The translations under genes and the position numbers were made by a program. A stretch of 64,000 nucleotides of DNA, taken from Episyrphus balteatus. Taxonomy: Eukaryota > Arthropoda > Insecta > Diptera > Syrphidae. Shown here piece by piece: positions 10,376 through 21,985 of this stretch; the stretch's first letter is position 1, and every line of letters begins with the position of its first letter. The notes under the pieces were generated by a model that searched no databases, was not told the origin of the DNA, and saw only the letters and a list, made by a program, of their open reading frames with translations. The stretch is from contig NC_079137.1 of assembly GCF_945859705.1 (NCBI RefSeq), positions 75,352,277 through 75,416,276 of the forward strand. The letters run 5' to 3'.

Positions 10376-13055
10376 GAGCATGTCCCGAGCATGTCCCGAA
10401 GATGTCCCGAAGATGTCCCGAAGATGTAACAAGCATGTCCCGAAGATGTCCCGAAGATGTCCCGAGCACGTCCCGAGCATGTCCCGAAGATGTCCCGAAG
10501 ATGTCCCGAGCATGTCCCGAAGATGTCCCGAGCATGTCCCGAGCATGTCCCCTAGATGTCCCGAAGATGTCCCTAAGATGTCCCGAGCATGTCCCGAAGA
10601 TGTCCCGAAGATGTCCCGAGCATGTCCCGAAGATGTCCCGAAGATGTCCCGAAGATATCCCGAAGATGTCCCGAAGATGTCCCGAGCATGTCCCGAGCAT
10701 GTCCCGAAGATGTCCCGAAGATGTCCCGAAGATGTCCCGAAGATGTCCCGAGCATGTTCCGAGCATGTCCCGAAGATGTCCCGAAGATGTCCCGAAGATG
10801 TCCCGAAGATGTCCCGAAGATGTCCCGAGCATGTCCCGAGCATGTCCCGAAGATGTCCCGAAGATGTCCCGAAGATGTCCCGAAGATGTCCCGAAGATGT
10901 CCCGAAGATGTCCCGAAGATGTCCCGAGCATGTCCCGAGCATGTCCCGAAGATGTCCCGAAGATGTCCCGAAGATGTCCCGAAGATGTCCCGAGCATGTC
11001 CCGAGCATGTCCCGAAGATGTCCCGAAGATGTCCCGAGCATGTTCCGAGCATGTTCCGAGCATGTCCCGAAGATGTCCCGAAGATGTCCCGAAGATGTCC
11101 CGAAGATGTCCCGAAGATGTCCCGAAGATGTAACAAGCATGTCCCGAAGATGTCCCGAAGATGTCCCGAGCACGTCCCGAGCATGTCCCGAAGATGTCCC
11201 GAAGATGTCCCGAGCATGTCCCGAAGATGTCCCGAGCATGTCCCGAGCATGTCCCCTAGATGTCCCGAAGATGTCCCTGAGATGTCCCGAGCATGTCCCG
11301 AAGATGTCCCGAAGATGTCCCGAGCATGTCCCGAAGATGTCCCGAAGATGTCCCGAAGATATCCCGAAGATGTCCCGAAGATGTCCCGAGCATGTCCCGA
11401 GCATGTCCCGAAGATGTCCCGAAGATGTCCCGAAGATGTCCCGAAGATGTCCCGAGCATGTTCCGAGCATGTCCCGAAGATGTCCCGAAGATGTCCCGAA
11501 GATGTCCCGAAGATGTCCCGAGCATGTCCCGAGCATGTCCCGAAGATGTCCCGAAGATGTCCCGAAGATGTCCCGAAGATGTCCCGAAGATGTCCCGAAG
11601 ATGTCCCGAGCATGTCCCGAGCATGTCCCGAAGATGTCCCGAAGATGTCCCGAAGATGTCCCGAAGATGTCCCGAGCATGTCCCGAGCATGTCCCGAAGA
11701 TGTCCCGAAGATGTCCCGAAGATGTCCCGAGCATGTTCCGAGCATGTTCCGAGCATGTCCCGAAGATGTCCCGAAGATGTCCCGAAGATGTCCCGAAGAT
11801 GTCCCGAAGATGTCCCGAAGATGTCCCGAGCATGTCCCGAGCATGTCCCGAAGATGTCCCGAAGATGTCCCGAAGATGTCCCGAAGATGTCTAGAAGATG
11901 TCCCGAAGATGTCCCGAAGATGTCCCGAGCATGTCCCGAGCATGTCCCGAAGATGTCCCGAAGATGTCCCGAGCATGTCCCGAGCATGTCCCGAAGATGT
12001 CCCGAAGATGTCCCGAAGATGTCCCGAAGATGTCCCGAAGATGTCCCGAAGATGTCCCGAGCATGTCCCGAGCATGTCCCGAAGATGTCCCGAAGATGTC
12101 CCGAAGATGTCCCGAGCATGTCCCGAGCATGTCCCGAAGATGTCCCGAAGATGTCCCGAAGATGTCCCGAGCATGTCCCGAGCATGTTCCGAAGATGTCC
12201 CGACCATGTCCCGAGCATGTCCCGAAGATGTCCCGAAGATGTCCCGAAGATGTCCCGAAGATGTCCCGAAGATGTCCCGAGCATGTCCCGAGCATGTCCC
12301 GAAGATGTCCCGAAGATGTCCTGAGCATGTCCCGAGCATGTCCCGTAGATGTCCCGAAGATGTCCCGAAGATGTCCCGAAGATGTCCCGAAGATGTCCCG
12401 AAGATGTCCCGAAGATGTCCCGAAGATGTCCCGAAGATGTCCCGAGCATGTCCCGAAGATGTCCCGAGCATGTCCCGAAGATGTCCCGAAGATGTCCCGA
12501 AGATGTCCCGAAGATGTCCCGAAGATGTCCCGAAGATGTCCCGAGCATGTCCCGAGCATGTCCCGAAGATGTCCCGAAGATGTCCCGAAGATGTCCCGAA
12601 GATGTCCCGAAGATGTCCCGAAGATGTCCCGAGCATGTCCCGAGCATGTCCCGAAGATGTCCCGAAGATGTCCCGAAGATGTCCCGAAGATGTCCCGAAG
12701 ATGTCCCGAGCATGTCCCGAGCATGTCCCGAAGATGTCCCGAAGATGTCCCGAAGATGTCCCGAAGATGTCCCGAAGATGTCCCGAAGATGTCCCGAAGA
12801 TGTCCCGAAGATGTCCCGAAGATGTCCCGAAGATGTCCCGAAGATGTCCCGAGCATGTCCCGAGCATGTCCCGAAGATGTCCCGAAGATGTCCTGAGCAT
12901 GTCCCGAAGATGTCCCGAAGATGTCCCGAAGATGTCCCGAAGATGTCCCGAAGATGTCCCGAGCATGTCCCGAAGATGTCCCGAAGATGTCCCGAAGATG
13001 TCCCGAAGATGTCCCGAAGATGTCCCGAAGATGTCCCGAGCATGTCCCGAGCATG
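10376..13055 (+). promoter_or_regulatory. Clustered p53-like half-sites (unit B doublets), hypothetical
   Basis: Unit B read as GAGCATGTCC matches the p53-family half-site consensus RRRCWWGYYY at all ten positions. Unit A (GAAGATGTCC) fails only at the fourth base. B units mostly occur as adjacent pairs, for example 10376-10385 and 10387-10396, giving two half-sites with a 1-bp spacer. I count roughly 30 such pairs or triplets. The match is seen directly. Any binding or function is unproven and may be fortuitous. Confidence 0.3.
10427..11834 (+). repeat. 704-bp higher-order duplication inside the 11-bp array
   Basis: Five private variants recur at a spacing of exactly 704 bp (64 units): TAACAAG at 10427/11131, CACG at 10467/11171, CTAGA at 10552/11256, GATATC at 10654/11358 and GTTCC at 10756/11460. 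A later GTTCC pair is spaced 693 bp (11042/11735), one unit shorter. This shows a block duplication followed by loss or gain of one unit. Confidence 0.93.
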
Positions 13056-13240
13056 TCCCGTAGATGTCCCGAAGATGTCCCGAAGATGTCCCGAAGATGT
13101 CCCGAGCATGTCCCGAAGATGTCCCGAGCATGTCCCGAAGATGTCCCGAAGATGTCCCGAAGATGTCCCGAGCATGTCCCGAAGATGTCCCGAAGATGTC
13201 CTGAAGATTTCCCGAAGATGACCCGAAGATGACCCGAAGT

Positions 13241-15019
13241 AAGCTTTGTGAAGTAATAAAATGGTTTACTAGAAAAAATGTAAACTTAAATTTTTTTTAA
13301 TCTAGTGATTAAGCTTTGAGACGAGTTATTTGAATTTAGAATTGAAACAAATACCTACTTGGTTTCAATCTGCCATAAAACTAAGACTCTAGAGGCTTTA
13401 CTAATTAAAATCTCGCACTTTAGATATTCTTAAACAACTTCGAGGTCATACAAAGACAAACTTTCTCTTACCACAACAACAAAAAAAAAGTAACAAATAA
13501 AGTCAAATAATTTTCATAAGCTTTCCTGACACATTGACAAAATCCTCTCCCATTCCTCCTTTCAACCACAATGTGTGTATATTACCAAAAAACATTCACT
13601 TAACCAAAAATCTTTTTACTCTTCAAAAACATTACAACATTAAGGAAGGACTAAAAATGAAAACAACTAAAAAAATTAAGGACGACATGAAAATTGAGGA
13701 CATACACACACGAAAAACCTCTTAACAGGGATTCACTTTTCTTGCTCATTTTCTATCTGGTGTATCACGATGTGATGTCGCAGCATTGTCGTCGTCTTCG
13801 TCGTCTCTCGTAAAGCTTTCATGAGTTTCCTCTGTCTTCTTAAAGGTTTTTCTAAGGATTTGTTTTCTGTTGTTTTTTTCTTTTTTTTTTGCTCACTTTT
13901 CCTATTTTTTTTTTTTTTCGTTTTTCCGGATATAAAGACACAAAATGTCCTTAAAGAATTCAATCTCGCTCTCATGTGCGGTTGAGGTTTAAGTAAATGT
14001 TTATACTTCTCCTAGTTTTTATTCGGATGGCCATGACCAAGACGTTGTGTAGTTTCGATTTAATGTTTCATTCTTCACAGACCAAAAAAAAGGTCGTCGA
14101 CAAAAAAAATATAAAAGTCGAAAAGAAGGATATCGTGACAATATGGCATTAAGCCGATTTTCCAGTGGTTGAAATGTAGTTAAAATGGTTTGAAGGGAAA
14201 AAAACCAGCTAAACGTTAATTTCATGCAATTTAGAAAGTCCTTGGGTAGAGGGTCTACCAAACCATTGGGACTTAAACCTTAAAGGATATCAAGTCGGTC
14301 CCTTGATAAGCATCCTGAGAGGTTAGGTGATTTGCGTATATACTTTCTCATTCCCTTAAGGCTAAAAAGGAGCGTCCACTTAATTGCTTGGTCGGTTTTT
14401 GATGGGTTTTCATTTAATGGCTGGAACGCTTTCAAGTCCATTTCGGATACTAGCGGTGTTATCGTTGATGGTTTTCGTTGGCCTTGCCTTGAGAATTGTT
14501 TGGTTGTTTGTTTTTTTTTTTTTCGGGAGGATTATTTTTTTTATCAAACGCTAAAAATCAGGAGTTTTTTTTCGATTGGAGTTGAGGTCACTCCATCAGG
14601 TTTTATTGAATTTTTAGGAGAGTAGAGCGGTTTGAATGAATTCGTTGAAATTTTGATTAAATGTTTTGATTTATGCAGCTTATCCGGTTTAGATATGGTA
14701 TGATGGGGTAATTTGTTTAAATTAAGAATAATTTTAGTACCTACGATGAAATGAATGTTCTGCAGCAGTAAAGCCTTTTGGGTAATTAAGAAGCTTTCAT
14801 TTTTATCAATAAACCAGAAGGAAAGACGTAAAATGGGAGACGAAGAAAGTAAGTATTAGAAAATTAGAAGAGGAAGGAACAACGAATTGTAAAAAATATA
14901 TTTTTGAAGAAGTAATAAAGAAGAACGAACACTGTGTTGGAAAAATTCAAAGCAAGTTGTGGCTGTCTTTGGATACAAGAACAAGCTTAGCACGAAGAAA
15001 TCTATAATCTTGGTATGTG
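13241..15019. other. Non-coding stretch, nothing supported
   Basis: AT-rich sequence with poly-T and poly-A runs. No repeats shared with other parts of the window were found and no credible exon is visible. The 97-codon frame at 14332-14625 has no recognisable domain. Confidence 0.5.
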
Positions 15020-15960
15020 TCGGCTGCGATTAACAATTTCTGGTGCGATTAATCTGTATTGACTGCGATTTGCGAATTTTTGTTCCGAATAGCCATGCTT
15101 TGACAGCGTTTTAACATTTTCGCCTGTGATTTACTATTTAACCAATTTAGTACATCATCGTTACGGCTACAAATTTAGCTTTAGTTGCGATTAAAAAAAA
15201 ATCGGCAGCGATTCTGCTGCAATTTATCAACTTTGGCTGCGATTCAAAAGTTTAGTTTGTCATTTACTGATACCGGCTACTTTTCACCAGTTTAGGCTGC
15301 AATTTACTATTTTTAGGCTGCGATTTACCAAAATCGGCAGCGATTCAGCAATTTTGACTGTAATTTATCTGTTTCGGTTGCGATTTATGATTTACCAATA
15401 GTTTTAAGTGTGATTTTACAGTTTCGGCAGTGATTTTATAGTTTAGGGTACTATTTGCCAGTATCGGCAGCGATCTACCACGTTTGGCTGCTGTTAGCCA
15501 ATTCCGGATATCAGCATGGGCTGTAATTAAAAGTGTTGGGTGCAATTAACCGGTTTCAGCTGAAATTTGTTAAATTTTGCTTCCAATACACCAGTTTTAG
15601 CTGCGATTGACCAGAATCGGCAGCGATTTACTCATTTAGGCTGCAATTTATCTGTTTTGGTAACGATTTTAAAGCTTTGAAAGTTTTGAGTGCGATTTTC
15701 CTGTTTCGGCAGCGATTAACATCTGTTGTGAACGATTTACCAGATCAATTTTGACTGCAATTTTTCTGGTTCGGAATTGACTAAGATTTCTGTCAGTGAT
15801 ACCAGTATCGGCTGCGATTAACTAGCTTCCACTAAGTTCAACCATTTTCGGATACCATCTTAGGTTGCAATTTACAGTTTTGACTGCGGTTAACCAGTTT
15901 TGGTAGCAATTTACCAATATCGGCTGCGATTTACCACTAAGGACTGCGATTAAAAAGTTT
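15020..15960 (+). repeat. Degenerate 20-bp minisatellite, array 1
   Basis: The consensus is about GGCTGCGATTTACCAGTTTC. In the best-kept part the GGCTG/GGCAG core starts at 15316, 15336, 15356, 15376, then 15406, 15426, 15446, 15466 and 15486, which gives a 20-bp register with one 10-bp slip. Divergence between units is high, so the array is old. The same unit occurs inverted at 20.65-21.99 kb and in this orientation at 34.2-34.5 kb. Confidence 0.88.
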
Positions 15961-18130
15961 CTAACTCCTAGACACGACTATATTTTTCCACAACTTTCTT
16001 CAAGCATCATTCAGCCAAACCTTGGGTACACAATTGTCAACAATAATTTTTACAAATAGATACGAACTTACACTCTGAAAAAATTATCAGATCTCTTTCA
16101 ATTTCAAAAGACACAAAAGATAGTTTCAACCTCACAATAAACAAGGATTCTTTCCAAAATAACATCTGCCACCCTCTATTAACACCAATGGTCACTATCC
16201 TACAATTTATTGACAGAAATTTTCATTCACAAAAGATGATGATAACTCAACTAGAACATCCACTCCCACCAAAGTACCTAATTTCCTCGTGTATATACTT
16301 TCATCTAATTGCTTTACAAAAGGCGACTTTTCATTTCCATGGACCTTTAAAAAGGGTAAAAACAAGATCAAAAGACACGGATAAAACCTAAATTTTCCAA
16401 TTCGTTGCTTCTATTCATTTGTCAAAAAAGAGAAATGAAATTGAAATAAGGTCCCATTGTGGTCAATAAATCTCGTTAACAAACGATTGATTTTTACTCC
16501 TGATTGACCCACAAAAAAAAAAGGTACACACAAAAATTTGTTTTATTGTCGCGTCAAAAAAAGGACAACCAAATCAAAAAAAAAACGTCCTTAAATCCCG
16601 ACAATGACCGAAACACAACCGGCTGCCGCGGTGGTGGTAGGGATTTTGATGGTTACAACTCAAATCAAAGAGAATCCCATTAAAATTCCACCCGCTGCAG
16701 TAGATTTTCTCCTAATTTGAAGGACAAAACAAATCAAATTGAGGAATTCTAAAAGGACCAACACCAGGACGAGGACAACAAAAACAGGATAGAAATCCAA
16801 TTTAATGCGAAACCACGTGTGGAAAGAAAAATAGCACACTTTATATCGCCCAGCCAGTCAAAGATAAAAGGAAACACATTCAAACAAAAAAAGAGGTGGA
16901 CAAAAAGGGACAAAAGGACTTACTAGGTTCTATGGGAATAGTAGGTCCTCTACCTAACCAGCGGGATAACTTTTGCCATTTATTGCACATGCCAAGCTAT
17001 AAAAGTTCCACAAAGCAGTACGACAGTACGAGAGGACAATAAAAATGCCGCTGGTTGCTACTGATGGCTGTGCGGTCCAGCAATCATTGCCGCCCGTTAG
17101 CTCTATGAAGGACTACTAGGACCGAACGCGAAGGCACATTTAAGTGTATGGCAAAAATTAAATCATAAAAATCATTTAAGGCTGTCCCATAATAATTGTA
17201 GTAATAGTCCGTTTTATCGCTATAAGTTTGACCCAAACCCAAACCAAAGGAGAAATGGCGACACTGACATGACCACATCCGCCCTAACCTAGATTTTGCT
17301 GAATGTCTGTCATATCCGTCTCCTACTCCACAAAAAGAAACTCCCTCAAACAAAACTCATGATTCACATTGCTATGGTGCTCCATAAAATATCAAAAAAA
17401 AAAAAAAAGAAAATCCTGTCGGAAATATTCCAGACCAACATGACACAACGATGAATGAGAGAACGAGGAGAGATTTGTTCAAAATGATAAGCGCAGTCGG
17501 GTGGATCGAATAAAAAGAAAAACAGACAAAACCCAAAACACAAATTCATTTTACACCTCATCGAGAAGGAAGTTAAGGAGAACAATGGAATAGACCAGAA
17601 CCATCATGAATCCGAATCCAAATCCGGATCCGGTGTAAATGATTGTTACCCATTTAACAGAGAACTTCTATACGAGTATTATAGAAGCATAGAAGATGAT
17701 GACAGTTGGTCATTTAATGTCTTACTTTTGTTACGATCGTTATCGTTATGGTTGTCGTTGTCATTCTCGTTTTTAGGGGGCAGGATATTAACAACTAATT
17801 GTATACAATGCGGGTGGGAAAGAGAGGAATTTATTCCATGGTTTCACTTTGGTAGAAGGACAAACACATCATAAACGACAACGAACATTAATCGGGATTT
17901 CGAAGCCGGAGAGCGTGTGATTTTTCTTTGAAGAACTGGCTTTTAAAAGTAACGATTGTACTAAAAGCTTTGACAGCAGTTAAATGGAATCACGATTTTA
18001 GGACACACAGCTTACTTAATTCTGAGCAACAAAAATAAAAATAAAAATTATGGGGTTTTGGCTGAATGATACTTGAGCAAAGTTGTCGAAAAAAATTATG
18101 TGATGTCTAGGAGTGCAAATGAAGGACAGA
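15961..18130. other. Non-coding stretch, moderately complex
   Basis: No repeat or exon is supported. The segment 16590-17360 is less AT-biased than its surroundings and could hold conserved regulatory DNA, but nothing in it can be named from sequence alone. TATAAAAG at 16998 lacks a well-placed initiator, so I do not call a promoter. Confidence 0.45.
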
Positions 18131-18768
18131 TTTTGGATCATGCGCGTAGGAAGGGGGGGTCCTGGGTGGGCCAGGCCCACCCTAGAAAATCAATGGCCCA
18201 CCCTAGAAAAACCGACAGTTCTACGGAACTTTTAGTCTGGTTTTAGCTCCCACTAACATTTTTTTTTTAATATCGCTTGCTGAAAATTATAGGGCTGTAT
18301 GTATGTTTAATAATTTAATTAATTTTTTAATTAAAATTAATTTTTTAATTAAATTTAATTTTTCACAAAATTAAGATCTTTGGACGTCAAATATCTTTTA
18401 AACGGTTAGATAAACGAAAATGGTGTCCAAGGCCTTTTTTGTAGAGCGTTCAATTTCCTACAAGAATATGTAAAGAAACCTGCTAAAAAGCCGATTTATA
18501 AAAACATGATTTTTTTTTAGTAGAAGGATAATATAAAAAATGGAAAATTGCGAAGCGAAGGACCTTTCCGTTAATACAAAGATTTCATATTTGGTGAGTA
18601 TATTCTAGAGATGTCTGGCAATCTATCGGAGTATAAAATAAAAAAAAAAATCGATTTTTTTGAACCAGCCTTGTGTTTATGTATATTTTTCTTAGTCAGC
18701 GATATGTATAAATACCCCGTTTATATGAGCAGTCTAAAAGGTCGGATTCAATAATTAGCTTTTTCAAT

Positions 18769-19068
18769 GTGTGAATTGTGTTAAATAGTTAACAGCATGT
18801 AAAATTTTTGACACTATTGAGGTTAATAAAAAATTTTCAGCTGTTAAAAATTTATTGGGCTCTGGCACCTTATTAAATTTGAGTTGAATTTTTTTTGCAG
18901 ATGCTTTTATTTTGTTTTTGTTTTTTTCTTATTAATAAGGAGTATCATGGCAGAAAAAGGCAGACAAAATTCTAAACAATAATAATCCATACAGCTGAAA
19001 TTTTTTTATTAACCTCAATAGTGTCAAAAATTTTACACGTTGTTAACTATTTAACGCAATTCACACAC
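18769..19068. mobile_element. Foldback nested in the hAT-like element
   Basis: The left arm 18769-18844 and right arm 18991-19068 are inverted copies that share GTGTGAATTG, TTAAATAGTTAACA, AAAATTTTTGACACTATTGA and GGTTAATAAAAAA. A third, more diverged copy of the arm follows at about 19077-19180. The structure fits a small foldback transposon inside the larger element. Confidence 0.75.
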
Positions 19069-20164
19069 GGCCTTAGACCGTGTGTGAATCGGGTTAAATA
19101 CTAAGCCGAGAATATATTTTTGACACTTTTGAGGTGAAAGGATAATTTCAGTTGTCAAAAATTTATCCTGCTCTAAGAGCCGGTTTAATTTTTATTTTCA
19201 GAGAAAAAATTTTTTGCAGAATTTTTTGAGTATTTTTTTCAATAACTAATCAAAAACTGAAAATAAAGAAAGAAAATTGAAAAAGTAGTACAAAATTATG
19301 AGTGTATATTAGGAAAAATTTATATTTTTCAATATATTTCATTTTATTGATGATGAAAAAAATTGTTAGTAACCCATTAATGGCAACACAAACATAAAAT
19401 TCACATGACAACGCGTGTTGGAAGTTTGTAAATTGTTAATATTTATACTTTTTTTTAAATCATTATTTCTTTCGATTTGCAGAAAAAAAATATTTATCTA
19501 CGTTAAAAATGTATCCAAATTCACACAGCTAAATTGAGCTAAAGATAATGTTTTATTCACCAGACATTCAAATGTCAAAAATGTATCCTCTGCTAAATAT
19601 TTAAAATATGGCTTTAGAGTCATATAGTCACCCGCATACAACAACTTTTAATTAAAAATTTTTATTTTTATATGTACCTACACTTCTGGCTTAAGTTGCA
19701 AGAGCACCTTAAACAAAAAAATAAAGCAAATAAAATTGAAAACTTGGTAAGGTCAGTTTTTAAAGCCAATCGCTGTCATAAATTGCGACTGAATTCAACT
19801 TTTGTGTCGCTCAAAATAAAAGTGATGTAACTCCATCCAATTGCATTTCGATACAAAAAACTTTAAAAAAACGGAGTACCATATAACACTAAACAATATA
19901 AAAAGAAAAACCAGTAACTATCAAAAATATATTGCGTATTTGGAGTTGATTCCTTTTTATATCGAAAGATATTAACAAAATACGATACCATTGAACAAAA
20001 AACACACATTTTTCAAAAAAAAAAATGAGTTACCGATTACATTACCGATCGAATATATAATTAAAAATACCGATCGAATATATTATTAAAAATAAACTTT
20101 TTGCTAATTTTAAGTTATTAAAAACAACAGAGCGTGGAGAATTATTTGCCAATTAAAGGAGCAA

Positions 20165-20410
20165 AGTAAATAAAATGCACGACTGTGTCACGTAGTTGCT
20201 GTAAACTAATACTTATGTTAGTTTACGGATTGTAAGGGCTTCCTTTATATAAATTTCAAAGAAATTTTGTCGATGTTGGGGAAGAGCCGACATTCAGGGC
20301 AAAGTTTTGTTAAATAATTTTTTTTGTTATTAGACTTTTTTGAGAAAAACTAAAAATGCAGTTTTACGCCTGCAAAGTTCAATCAAAATCGTTAGAGCCG
20401 TTTTCCAGTT
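20165..20410 (-). repeat. Inverted fragment of repeat family R1
   Basis: Read on the minus strand, AAATAAAATGCACGACTG here matches the right terminus of R1 at 6559-6577. AATCGTTAGAGCCGTTTT near 20387 matches the inner R1 block ACGGCTCTAACGATTTTG. The sequence between these blocks is diverged. Confidence 0.5.
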
Positions 20411-20649
20411 ATTTGGTATAACTTGAAGAATTTGTATGGGGGTACACTTTCTAATTAAGGTAGAAAAAGAACAAAAAAAAAACAACTTTCAAAAAAATTG
20501 CACACTCATGGTTATGGCTTCAGGTCGATGATAACATCTGGCCCACCCTAGATAAAATCTCTAGCTACGCCCATGTTTTGGATGATGGTAATAAAGAAAG
20601 GTCACAGAATTTAAGGTTGCCCTTATATTCAAGTTATTCTTTTGTCTTT

Positions 20650-21985
20650 TAAATCCCAGTCGAAACTGTTAAATCGCAGCCAAAATTGATAATCGCGACC
20701 GATACTTTCAAATCGCTGCTGAAACTGACTAACCGCAGCCAAAATTATGAATTGAAACTGTTAAATAGCAGCCAAAATTGATAATCGCTACCGATACTTT
20801 CAAATCGCTGCCGAAACTGACTAACCGCAGCCAAGATTATAAATTGAAACCAAAGCTGGTATCGGAAAATTGTTGAACCTGGGTAAATCGCAGCCGATAC
20901 TGGTAAGTCGTGGACTGAATTGGTAAATTTCAGTCAAAACTGGTTGAAAGCGGCCGATATTATTTTCTTAGCCGCGGCCAAAGCTGGTAAATCGCAACTG
21001 AAGCTAGCAAATCGCAGTCATAATTGATCAATCGCACTGGATAGTGGCAAACCGTTGTCAAAACTACTTAATCGCAGTCGTTATTGGTAAATCGCAGCCG
21101 ATATTGGAAAATCGCAAACTAAACATTTAAGATTGCTCAAACGCAGCCGAAGCGGGCATTTGCATGCAAAACTGGTAAATCAAAAGCGAACGTGGTGATA
21201 AAATTGGCAAATCGCCAAATAAACTTTTAAAAAGCAGCCAAAGCGGATAAATTACATTAATAGCAAATCCTGGTGAATTGTACCTGAGACTGTTAAATTG
21301 CAATCAAATTTAATTTATCGCAACCGATGTTGGTAAATCGCAAGTCAAAACATTAAAACCACAGTCAAAGCAGATATATACCAGTCAAAACTGGTAAGTC
21401 GCTTCCAATACGGGTTAACGTGGCCGATATTGGTAAATAGCAAGTTGATTCTTAAATCGCAGTAGATTCCTACTGGTAAATCGTTGTCAATACTAGTTAA
21501 TCGCAAACGATATTGGTAAATCGCAAATTAAACTTTTAAGATTGTGATAAAATTGGCAAATCGCAAAATAAACTTTAAAAAAGCATCAGCCAAAGTAGAT
21601 AAATTACAGTCAAAAGAATTAAATCGCTAATCCTGGTGAATTGTTGCTGAAACTAGTAAGTTACAATCAAATTTAATTTATCGCTGCCGATATTGGTAAA
21701 TCGCAAGTCAAAACATTAAAATCGCAGCCAAAGCAGATATATTACACCCAAAACTGATAAATCGCTTTCCGATCTTGGTCAACCGCAGCCAAAACTTGTA
21801 AATTGCTCCAAAACTGGCTAAACGTGGCTGATATTGGTAAATACCAAGTTGATTCTTAAATCGCAGCCGAACGAGAAAAATCGCATTCAAAACTAATCAA
21901 TCGCAAACTATACTGGTAAATCGTTGTCAAAACTAGATAATCGCAGCCGATATTGGTAAATCGCAAATTTAACCCTTCGTTAACA
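20650..21985 (-). repeat. Degenerate 20-bp minisatellite, array 2 (inverted)
   Basis: The unit reads GGTAAATCGCAGCCGAAACT on the plus strand, the reverse complement of array 1. Core positions 20674, 20693, 20713 and 20733 show a 19-20 bp register. Higher-order copies are visible: CAATCAAATTTAATTTATCG starts at 21301 and again at 21664, and the sequence around each pair also matches. Confidence 0.87.

Larger units (their letters stand above)
10247..13240 (+). repeat. 11-bp minisatellite, ~270 copies
   Basis: This is an almost uninterrupted 3-kb array of an 11-bp unit with two main forms: A = CCCGAAGATGT and B = CCCGAGCATGT. Rare variants include CCTGAAGATGT, CCCGAGCACGT, AACAAGCATGT, CCCTAGATG-type and TTCGAGC-type units. 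The array is over 50% GC with one CpG per unit, in sharp contrast to its AT-rich flanks. The units at both edges are degenerate. Neither unit holds a stop codon in any frame and 11 is not a multiple of 3, so long frames run through the array on both strands, encoding 11-residue repeats such as MSRRCPEDVPK (plus) and GTSSGHLRDIF (minus). These frames are almost certainly not genes. Confidence 0.97.
18139..20575. mobile_element. hAT-like DNA transposon, non-autonomous, 2.44 kb
   Basis: The element is flanked by a perfect 8-bp target duplication, TTTTGGAT, at 18131-18138 and 20576-20583. Its ends are inverted: CATGCGCGTAGG on the left and CTACGCCCATG on the right. Subterminal GGCCCACCCTAGA motifs lie near both ends. 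An 8-bp duplication with ends of this kind fits the hAT superfamily. No transposase frame is visible, so this is a deleted or composite element. It contains a smaller foldback and an inverted R1 fragment. Confidence 0.8.

Noticed and set aside
10049..13232. Long open frames (up to 852 codons) on both strands
   Set aside because: They follow mechanically from an 11-bp unit that lacks stop codons in every frame. Several overlapping frames on both strands have equal periodicity, so there is no evidence for a single selected frame.
10247..13240. CRISPR array
   Set aside because: The repeats are 11 bp, contiguous and without unique spacers, and the setting is eukaryotic. The 20-, 14- and 21-bp arrays are rejected for the same reason.
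16998..17020. Core promoter (TATAAAAG plus initiator)
   Set aside because: The nearest initiator-like word is about 17 bp downstream instead of about 30, and no exon follows.
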